Of a DNA stretch of 64,000 nt, positions 35,281 through 47,200 are shown piece by piece. The stretch is from Bugulina stolonifera. Taxonomy: Eukaryota; Bryozoa; Gymnolaemata; Cheilostomatida; Bugulidae. Where the stretch lies: assembly GCA_935421135.1 (NCBI GenBank), contig OW285189.1:11429072-11493071 (forward strand), read 5' to 3'. The translations under genes were made by a program, and so were the position numbers. Within the stretch, counting starts at the first letter, position 1, and each line of letters begins with the position of its first letter. The notes below the pieces were generated by a model that was not told the DNA's origin, did no database searches, and saw nothing but the letters and a program-made list of their open reading frames with translations.

Positions 35281-38200
35281 CTTAGTCTAAAATTATTATA
35301 AAAAATATTACATGTCTAATAACAAATGGTTATATCTTTGCCACAAGCCATCTCAACCCTTGCGTTACATAGGAAACGATGCCTCACAGTTTTGAAAACC
35401 ATTTGTATAGAGAAAATTAAGAAATAAACCATACTCTGGACGTGATAAGAAAAAGGACAACTCCACATTACAGCATAATCAACAGCTATGAACGCCCATG
35501 ATTGTATAATATGCTTTCAAAAGTGCCGACCTTCCCACAATATTAGTCATGCATTGAAGTTGCTAGAAACAGGTCATGTGACCTATAATAGTGACATGAG
35601 TTAATCTGCTCAGTTTAATGGAAACGCACCACTGCCGTCACAACAGTCTAATGACATGCCCATACAGTGTATGTACCACATCATCACATGAACTACTCTC
35701 TGAATGATGAGATTATGTCGTAACCAGAGGTATTGTAGATGCTTACGTCTACAATGACTCTCCTCTTCTGCTGCTGTAGTTGCCGCTGTTTCTCCTTCAT
35801 CTTCTTAGCGTGTAGAGCTCTTTGCTGAAGGATCTTCTCTCTTGTGATCTTGTACTCCAGCGAGAAACCAGATACAATTCTACAGAACTGCTGCACCTTG
35901 AGTTCTTTACAGTTTGTGGCACTTATACCAAGGTATAGAAGTAACTTGTGATACCTGAATGAAAACCAACATAGGATTAAATATCTGAAATATCAGGCAA
36001 GCTAAGTTTGGCAGACAACTAGTTGACAAATCAAACAATCATCTAGTCTTTTGGAAAAGTTCAGTGTAGCATGTAATCCTAAGAAGAGAATGAACAACAT
36101 ACCAACACACTTTACCCAAATGTTCCAATCTCAAAACACTATTTTTACTCTCCTTGAATTATCTAAGTTTTCTGGTAACAAGTTTTGTTTATTGCCACTT
36201 TTCAATCATCAGACAAAAAGTTTTCAACACAAGTTCCGAAAGTATTGAAGTAAATATGTCTGCCAGGAGACACTAGCTATTGAACACATTCAAAGTGTCA
36301 CTCATTTTACAATAGATTTTTTAACTGACCCCTGAACCACCCACCTTTGCCGACCTTTTAATGTACATGTAAGTAAAACAGAACGTGTTCACATTCGTTA
36401 GACAGAGGATATGTTTCTTATGTATAACATACCTGTTTAACATCCTCGTATATATAGTCTTTAGTACACAGATCTTCTCAGCGCACTGCAGTAAATAGTC
36501 TGGAAGATTCCTCTTCATATTCTGAGCATGGTGACTGTCATGTTTAGCAATAAGGATCATGTTATCCATTGCCTGCTTGCAGTCTGTCTCTAAAGACTTC
36601 AACTTCTCATTTAGTTCATCAAAATCCTCCTGGAATTGGGACAGATGTGACCAGTCTACACAAACAATCTTAGTATTGGGTGTTAAAATTAACTAGTTAT
36701 GTTGGGTAATGAAAGTGCTATTTGTAACAGTGCTGTACCATGCTCCTCAAGACTCTTCATCTATTGCACCAACTTATTTCAACACTCGAGCTTTTCAATT
36801 TGCCTGAAAGACAGTGTTGGGCTAAATACAACTCTAACAGCTGTTAGGTTGTTCATATTTTATCCAAACTCATATTGTGAATTAATTTTGGGAAATCGGT
36901 GAGTTCTAAATAATATGTTGATCGAAGTGTATAACAAACCTTAGAGCACCGAGCCAATGGGCTAAACTCTGTGTAGAGGTCAGTGCTCTCAGGATAGTTA
37001 TCAAGGATACTGTTACATAAGTGGAATAGTAGAGACTGCTTTTCTTGAGTGTCCTTCACCTCCGGCACCTTAGACAGGTACGTTATGTGAAATCCTGATG
37101 ACTGAAACATTACAGATGAGTATCGTATTAGTAAATAATAAATTCAATACTCTAAGTCTGACTAACTCACTAATATATAAAACAATCATTGAGGTTGCTA
37201 ACTTAAAGTTGAAGCCACATGATATCATCATATGAAGGTTAAACTCCAACCTTTAGTCTATATCCCTTGACTCACCTGAGCACCATTGAGAATGTTTCCT
37301 ATAGAGAGCAAAGTAGAGAGAACTTGTTGGAAAGTACTCGACTCCTCGACAGCCTCTATACCAGCTTTGAGATCATGCAAAGGCTCAGCAATCTCCTGCA
37401 AGACATAGCCAGACGTTACCATAGCAACAAGTCATGTTACCATAGTCACTACCATAGCAACAAGTCTTGTTACCATAGTCACACGTTACTATAGCAACAA
37501 GTCTTGTTACCATAGTCACTCGTTACTATAGCAAAAAGTCCCATAGCAAAATGCAGCTGTGAAATACCAATTAATAGGAAGCCTACAAACTTCTCTAATG
37601 AGATTAGACCCTAATTTAAAACTGTGATGACTTCAAGGGAATGAAAATGTTCCGCATATTATTACCATACAAGTATAACCGACATCAGATGATGGGTTGG
37701 GGTAACATTGTGTATTATGCATACAAGTACACAGAGTCCACACTCTACAGTATACTTACCCGCTCCCGTTGGTCATAATCTAACTTGAAGGCCCACAGGT
37801 TCAGCCTGGGAATCAGCTCTGATATTGACGACATCGTCAGCAGGAAGTTTTCGGCTGTCCCCAACTCTTTATCTGGGCTCCGTTGAGTTGCCTCAACTAT
37901 TAATTGGATCTCATCTTGTGTAGGAATCATTGTGGAGACAAGTTTCTAGCAAAAAGTGCATAACTCTCATCAGATATACCGCATATCATTGAAAGTTGTT
38001 CAAAAAACTGAATAATATATTGAAGTACTCAGGCTAATAAGTGGTTTATATAGATATTTTATCAGATCACATACTACCCGACGTAACATCTACATCAAGA
38101 AGTAATTACTTCTTTAAATTAATTAGTAGAAAATAAGATTTCTCCAAAGTTGACCAGCCGTATAATTTAGGTATTTGTCTCACCTCTATACCTTCCCTAT

Positions 38201-41200
38201 TGATAATGGTACTGTCCATTTTCAAGATGGCAGCTTTGATTGTTCGTGGAGGAGGCAGCTTGGTCAGACCAATGTTGATAGCATTAGATCGCTTGGAATC
38301 CAGTACTGTTATGAACTTCTTTGTAGAATCTGAGGCTTTCTGTTTAGACAACAACACAAAATGACAATAACAGTACACTGTAATTAATTTGAATAATATT
38401 CCTTTTAGTAAGAGTAATTTATTTAACTTTTACAATAGTCATGCAACTCTATCCATTTATGTACATGTACATGTATATCCAATCCATTGAAGTTCCACAC
38501 TCCTAGGGTTCAAAGCAATAGACCCTGGTAATATATTGATGGCCTGCTTACAAGTCTTAATGGAATAGGTAACATGTATGTGATTGTAACCATGTTCACA
38601 AAAAGTAATGTGACAAGAAAAGACAACTTCTAAAACAAATCCTACTTGACCTGTTACAGGTCAAGTAGGACTACTGTAGTCACACTAATTTGTATCTACA
38701 CTCAGCAGTTTTTACCTTTTCTGGTTTCTCGTATATAATTAAATAATTGAAATAACTGATACAAGATTAATGCTGTCACATTCCACTTGTACAAACAATA
38801 CTTCAGTAGTAGATTGATCACCGCCAATAGAAACTATGTGCTGTCTTCAGAAAGGAAGGCTGATATGCTGAATGACAGCAATGGTATGCAATGCATGTAA
38901 ATCATGGAGAAAATAGAAACCAGGAGTGGACCCAGATCACACCCTGTTACAATATATTCAAATGGCATTATTTATCTGCCTTTACTAGTAGTAAACACAA
39001 TCTGTAATCAACACACTGAATTCACCCTTGTCTTATTTGGCAGACCTACAGTAAATGAAGTACATGTAGATAGAAAGGAAACATAGACATACTTACTTCA
39101 ACCTCCTGCAGCAGAAATAGAGCAGCATTCCAGAAATCAAAGCAGAGATAGAAAGAGAGAGCCCATGCAACAAAGAAATGACAATGTGCACAACTGAGAA
39201 AACATTAGTAATACGACGACAGCGGCGAATGAAGTAAAGTTAATTCAATGTTTAGTTATATACGTGGTTATAAGGCAAAGTTGAGAGAAGAATGTAAGAC
39301 AACAATAGATTTCAAACAGCCTAACGGATGCTGTTAATTAACATTATGCAATGAATTAGTATCATTGTTAGCGTTTAGCAACAATCTGTAAAATAATGAG
39401 CAAATAAAAATGTGAGAAAAGCCATATTGTAGAATTAGTGAGCTGTCCTAAGTAACACCAAACTGTCAGTAGATAAGCAAGTAAACTTAGTAAATATATA
39501 AATGATGGATGTTAGTATAGTAAGTTAATATGATAGTACCTTAGCCTTGTTATCTGATGTTCTGGTCTCAAACAGCGACTCAAACTTCTCCACATCTATA
39601 GCAGACGACTGTATTTTCTGCCAAATAGTTCCTTGCTTTTTTAATTTTGGTGTTGGATTTGGAATATGTACCTATAATTATCATTACATTACCATAAGTA
39701 TTGTAAAATATGTGATGGATAACATCATACTACATCACCAAAATGCAGTTCAAAGTAGCACATACACTTTGCATGTATATACATGTAGATACTAACTCTA
39801 TCTCAGTGCAAACGTCAGCATATAATACACACGTAATAAATACGTAATAATTGTGTTATTTAAAATTATCCACCCTTACCACTATTTATTCAACACAACA
39901 ACCTCTCCAAGACCGCTCACGCAACGCAGTGCATGGCATCAAATTTGGCCGTTTGGTGTTGAACAAATCAGAGTCTGACCAACAAAAATACAAAAACCAA
40001 ATAATTTTTGTACGATTTTTGAAACAATAGTCTGAATTGAGGGTAAAACAACTTCAAATTTATGATATATTATACCCTGAGAGAGCCTAGGGTAAGTGGC
40101 TGTCCATGGATAGGAAGAACGATACACATTAAACCTAATGGGCAGTAGGCCTATAAGTACGTATGACTGTTATAATACATCACCTTTGCATTCACTTCCT
40201 TCCAGTGTAACTTCAGCGTTTTTCTTTGACGACTATTTATTGCAATGTTTGGAATGGGTGCAGAGTGTAAAGATGGGGCCATTGGAGGTGGTGGTGGGCC
40301 CCCTGGAGGTGGAGGGATCATTCCAGGAGGTGGTGGTGGTGGTGGAGGGGCCATTCCAGGAGGTGGTGGTGGTGGTGGAGGGCCAGGTAGGCCACCAAAT
40401 GGAGGCGGGGGTGGTGGAGGGGCACCTGCCATACTGATGGCCTGGTGTGAGAATACATCTATGTCATCATCTTCATCTAGATCCGTAAAATCTATATCAT
40501 TGATTCGCAGCTTTTTCAATCTTGCTTTGCTAAATAGAACAAGTAACACAACATGTATGCTAACCATTATAGTCTGAACAACATCAACAATTCAAACTAG
40601 TTTAATTCAATTTTAAATAAACAAATTTCATTCAACATGGTCAACATGATAGAAATTCTCTAAGAGATAGCAGGATGGTGCTGAGGCCAATTTGCTATCT
40701 GTAGACATTTGGGTCACAAGTTCAAGTAACCTTACCAAGTCTAAAATCATCGTAATTTCTAATGAAACAAACAAAGACAAACAAGAAGGGTCCTAAAGCA
40801 CACATACGTCTCAAAGGAGTCCCATTTATGGTCAGTATCTGTTCTTGGGAGAGGTCCCTGCTGTGATGGCTGAACGTGTTTAGGAACGATTGGTGTACAA
40901 TTGACCTTAGAGATTTTGTCTTTGAGGGCAGAGATGTTGCCAGTGGTGTGAGGAGTTGTGTGTTCTGTCACAGACGGTGCAGTTGGTGAGGTAGGGCTAG
41001 TCAGTTGATTGGCTATAGAGGTAACCACCCCTGTGGATACTGGAGTAACCGGTACGTCTGCTGTTACTGCAGCCTCCAACGCTTCCTCTTGTGCCTTTGA
41101 GAATAGAAACAGAATAATTAAACAAAACCAATAAATAAGTGTTAAATGGTAAAAACTGTTGTTCTGTTTGTACACAGCCTAGAGCAAAATATTGCCTAGT

Positions 41201-44200
41201 TTTCAGCCCAAGATTCCAGTCAAATTGCCTTCTAAGTTCACTCAGGCTAGATTTATTCACTTGGGTCTGTTTTTGAGTCATCTGTCACCCCACCACTTAC
41301 CATGCTTGCCAACCTCCCCTGGTAAGAAAATTAGGAAGATTCAACGGTTGATTGGGCAGGGTGTTCAGTTTGGGTGGGTGGGGTGGGGTGGGGTGGGCAC
41401 CCAAATCTTAGTTGAAATGAAGGAGTTTCTTGCAGAATCAGAGAGACTTGGCAAGCATGCCCCTTACCCATATACTTCATATAAACATTTGGCGTCTTAG
41501 CCTAAACCCTCACAGACTAGTATTTATGCAAACAGTACGTATCTCATAATCGTATTGGATCGCATCTAGATGCAAAAATAATTCCATTTTTACAAACCTT
41601 TTTGTTGGCCTGGGCATACATCTTCCACCGGGCATTATTACGGTTACCAGGTGAGAGTGGAGATGGTTCCTCTTGAACGACAGGGGAAGGGTCACCTGCC
41701 TTCTTCCATGTATCATATCCCGAATCTGTCAGCCTGCAAATGAGACCCAAGGCTACATCATCACTGATATTTCCAATTATATTAATATATAGACGTATAA
41801 ACTCTAACAATACATGTACAATGCACTTAAAATAATACAACACATCTAACTACCAAACCGTTGATTGCGTATTGGGACATTGTGCAGCTAAGCTGTAAAA
41901 ATGATGGAAAAAACTAACGTCCAAAAATTCTCATTTACATCCTGAAGTTGCAAGCTGATCGAACTGCTAGTAGTTTAATCTAATAATAATAATTGCATAA
42001 TGATAACTGGTAGCAACAGAAACCAATTATTTTAATGTGAGCATTGTTATTATATCCAGCTCTACACGAGCACTTCACATTTCCAGCTGATGTGAAACTA
42101 TAATATTATGAGAGTTGCCTTACCCTGGTTGAGTAGAGATTTCCAGAGCAGCTTTGTCTAAAAAAGAGAACACAACTTCCAAGTAATTATACAACTTCTA
42201 AGTAGCCTGTTATAATTTAGTACAACCATCATCATGCTAGTTAATGTTCATTCCCCATCTAGATACCTTACACAGCTCTAATATCATTTGGAGATTTCTA
42301 GATTCGTGCAAACGAATGTCTCCTCTGACGGAGGGGGGGGGGTGACTCATGAAAAACATAATATGTCTTTCTGATTGGCCAGAGAAAAATCATGAAACAT
42401 CGGAAATTGTTTATCCTTGACTTTACTCATGTGCTGACTAAATGTCACAGAGTTACTGACCTAATACCATACATGTATGTAATTTGGTAAATTTGCTATA
42501 TAATGGATATGACATTATTTCACTTGGCTCTAGTTAATGTTATAATGTAATAACTATATTACATTACGATCGGACATGTGCATTACATTACAGCTTTTCA
42601 TCTCATTTCCTATATTTCCTACTGACTTTCCTTTACCCCCAGCGGTGTTGTGGGGTTTAATATATAGAATAGATGGTACTCAATGATGTCACAATGTACC
42701 TGGAAAGCTACTGGCTATCTATATCTACATGTTTTGGTAATGAACCAGAATATTATATAGAATATGGTAAATTTACAGGTTTTGATTAACGGCTCCAATC
42801 AAATTACTGGTGAGGGAATTATGGGAAACGACTTGCAACATATAACATGTAACACAATACAGTCCTATAAACAAGAAGTAAATGTACTAGGTATAGTTTA
42901 CCCAATGTAGTACAATGTGGATGGAAGGGAGGTTGGAAGGTACATGTATATAAACATAACTTCCACATGGCAACTACGTATTACCAATGGACTTAATTAA
43001 CATTTTTGCTATTCATCCTCTCCTTGTAGTTACAATGTATAGCACAGAGTATTATACTACAAGTACTATGACAACCTAAATTAATAAACTAAAATCCCGG
43101 AAAATACATTCTTATTCCCTATCAATAGAGTTTTTGAAATCGTTCAATGGACTACGTATAACTGCATATCTATGTAATACACACAAGTACTTAGTACTAC
43201 ATTATATAACACATATTACACAAATAAACTGTTTAACTGCAAGAAGAACCATCAAACTCTTGAACTGTTAGATACAATTAAACTGGTATAAGGAGATACT
43301 TGTATTAATACAGGGTAACACTAGAATATATAGTCATATAAAGTATATTTGATCTTAGGAACAGTACACTATGTGAATACCTACACACTTGTAACAATGA
43401 AACTCTATATATAAGGCCTCATTCGGTCATTAGCATGGAAGGACAAATCCCGACCCCAACTATATGAGTGTATATTTATATACATGTAAGTACAGTAGAC
43501 TGATTTAGTTGGTGGATTGAGATCAAAATTGAGATCAAATACTCTATTCTATGAAAACTTAAAAAATTATTTAAGGTAATTACATCACAACTACCAATAA
43601 TGGTGTTATTTATGTTTGAGTATTAATCTATGATAATAACTTGTAGTGGATTATTTTTTTTCCCATTATACAATATAAAAGATTAGAATTAAAACAAGTA
43701 TAATTTGAAAACCAGCTCTGCTACTACAACAAACTGAATTACACACAATATGTAACTCACCCTGATGTAAGGTCTTAAGAGTATTGTTGTTATCCAACCC
43801 ATTCTGCTTCACCTCTGGTTTTCTAAAAGAATCAGGAGGATATGTATAACATAGTATTAACAACCTATGACAGCGTATGACACAGTGTGTCAGTGTATGA
43901 CAGCATATGACACAGTGTGACAGTGTATGACACAGTATGACAGCATATGACACAGTGTGACAGCGTATGACAGTATATGACACAGTGTGACAGTGTATGA
44001 CACAGTGTGACAGCGTATGACAGCATATGACACAGTGTGACAGCGTATGACAGCATATGACACAGTGTGACAGCGTATGACAGCATATGACACAGTGTGA
44101 CAGCGTATGACAGCATATGACACAGTGTGACAGCGGATGACACAGTGTGACAGCGTATGACAGCATATGACACAGTGTGACAGTATATGACAGCATATGA

Positions 44201-47200
44201 CACAGTGTGACAGCGTATGACAGCATATGACACAGTGTGACAGCGGATGACACAGTGTGACAGCGTATGACAGTATATGACACAGTGTGACAGCGTATGA
44301 CACAGTGTGACAGCAGATGACGCAGTGTGTCAGTGTATGACAGCGTATAATGTAATATGAATGAATGAAACCAAGTCTAAGTTTTGAGAGGTCAGTTAAC
44401 ACAAATTCAAATTTAAACTTTTAACCAAACCAATAATAATAGTATTTTATCGGAGTTGATCTCTCCCCATTCTAATAGTACTTCGGTTCTCATCTGCAGA
44501 CTTGTATTCCTATGCTAAGCCAAATATCCAAACTTGCCAAGTGTCCAGATTTTGTCTGGACACTTGGCAAGCTTGGATATTTTCTACCTGTCCCTACAAA
44601 TTTTCCAGATGTCCTGATTTGTTCCTATCTATGGTCAAAATGTCACCAAACCTCATAAAACGAGAAATATAACCTGAAATAAGTCACTTACATTGAAGAA
44701 AATATTTTAAAAGCTACTAATTAACACTTAAATGGACAATTTGATACTTTTTGAAGATAACTTTTACGAAAATTAGGTACGCCCACCAATAACCACACCA
44801 TGACCATAAAGTTGGGATTCAGCTTGAAGTAAAGGACTGTGTGACTAGTCCTTATACAAAGTAAAAAAATCTTTGTTGATCTCTTTTTATCGCTAAGCTA
44901 TTTGTTGATTTTGACTTTAGTAAAAAATCCTTTAAACCAATACCCAAAACAAATTTCAAAATACAACAAGAATTTGCTAATTTCAAATAATTTGGAGAAA
45001 ACTACTACGGAAACTATAAATAAAAATTTTACTCACTGCGAAATCTTTTGAGGTGTGCACAGAACTGGTCTGTACATTGTTATGGTGACTTTAAGAATAA
45101 CGCAATGCATAACATTACACTTTGTCATTGTAACAATAATCAATTTACTAGTGGAAAATATGCATAGGCTAATTATTTGTGAACTTTCAAGAGGTAATTT
45201 ATTCTTAAAGCGCCTGGGCAATTTAACAGAATTAATGAGACTGTATTCAAAACTAAATACACCACATAAATTAATCAGGGGAATATTATAACCTTGTCAA
45301 GTAGCTAACTGGTGATTCATAATACAAAGAAGGCGGCAGGAGAGAGAATTGCATGCGGCGTCGTACGTTGGGAAGTCAATTTGTTTTTATTTCCCTTCTT
45401 AACAATTGCACAATAAGCTAATAGCAATTTTTCGATTTGAGCCTTTTTACTAAGGAATGGAACAAATCTAGAAAAGAACACAGACCATATGTCCAAAAAA
45501 GCAATTAGTAAAGCAGTTACAGTTATAGCCTAAAGGACATGAATGTTAAACACATCATCAAACGGTGATTTTGCAAAAAAATTTCTGTCCAATGATTTAT
45601 TATTTATACAGTGTCTATGAAAACACAAAAGTATAATTATGCTCAAAGCCATTATCAAGGGGTATCCATACATTTGCACATCACTGTAAGTACTTTGACT
45701 AGAGGATCCTTGAAACACTTAAAATACTCAAAAAAGGTGATTGAATAATAATTGAATTGCTACAATTTCCCTGAGACCAATCGCCATAATATATTATATG
45801 ACCAAACACCATAATATATTATATGACCAATCACCATAATATATTATATGACCAATCACCTTAATATATTATATGGTAATCTTAAGTCAATGTAGACCAC
45901 TATGAATACATGTACAATGTATACCTTAACCCTAACGTATACTAGAACATTATAATACCTGGTATCTGTATCAATGTCGAACCAATTAAATATTTTCCTG
46001 AACTCTGCCAGATGCTCCACAAGCTCTCTGTCTTTGGACTTCTGCTTGTTTAGTCTATGGATGAGCATCTTCATGTCCTGCTGCTGCAGGTGCTCTCTGG
46101 TGTCACTTAGCATAGTGCTACTAGGCAGAGAGTTGGCTACCTGCAGTAATTAGTGGATCACAGGCTTAGATTAGTGAATACTCTGTATACTAACTACTTA
46201 CACTAAGTGCTGTAATGTTAATATGTACTTGTATGTAATTGAGAATGAAACAATATAATGTTACATGGTACAATGTAATGTAATAGATTTCTGATTATTA
46301 AATTATATACTGTTAATTGGGCAGCGGGTCTCTACCAATTACTCTCTATTGCATATTACTATAACCAACATGAGCAGATAATTTCTAAACCTAGCTATGC
46401 CATAATACAATTGTACATGTACATGTTGTATAAGTGAACTTGACAAATAGGAACAAGTAAGGTTGAGGTCTCCAGCTGTAATACCAATACCAATTAGTAT
46501 TACCAATACCAATACCAATACCGACAGTAGGAACATTGACAATAGCATTAAGAACTACACTCAAGCAGTTATAGGTTTAGTGTGTATTATTTACATATAT
46601 TTACTTACAATATTGATGAGAGCTAAAGCAAGAGAACATAACTCTCCGTCGTCATTATCCTGGTCCAATATGTCTACCAGATTATTAAACGGAATAAAAT
46701 CTGAAAGGATAAATATAGAAGAAGAATGACCAACAGCTAACAAGCAAATACCTACGTATTATACATACATGTACATGTATATTAACAGTACACATGTATA
46801 ACTACATGATCGTATACATACATTATCATTCAGCATAACATACAGCAACAGTACGCATTATCACCACATTATATATTATATGTATCAATGTAATTATATT
46901 ATGATAAAGGTTAATATGAACATCAATACCGCCACATAAGACTCAAAGTACAGAGTTTCAAGGAAGTGATTGAATGCCATATTCCATTTATAAATAATAT
47001 AGACCATGAATACAACATATAGCAGCATCATTGGTAAAATAATGGTGTGCGTAATCTACAGTACACTGGCTAGCTAAACAGGGGTAATCTACAGCACTGG
47101 CTAGCTAAACAGGGGTAATCTACCGTACTGGCTAGCTAAACAGGGGTAATCTACAGTACTGGCTAGCTAAACAGCGGTAATCTACAGTACTGGCTAGCTA

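Noticed and set aside
40138..40577. Plus-strand glycine/valine-rich open frames
   Set aside because: They are the complement of the proline-rich FH1 domain of FHOD.
40660..40745. Possible second tRNA-like SINE
   Set aside because: The T-arm-like AGTTCAAGTAACC lacks a convincing A box at the right distance.
43666..44402. Minus-strand open frames of 122-205 codons with repeated CHTVSYAVI-type peptides
   Set aside because: They come from the 10-base-word minisatellite in an FHOD intron.
45033..45291. Overlapping 62- and 78-codon frames on opposite strands
   Set aside because: They lie within an FHOD intron with no motif or exon-like phase; treated as chance.
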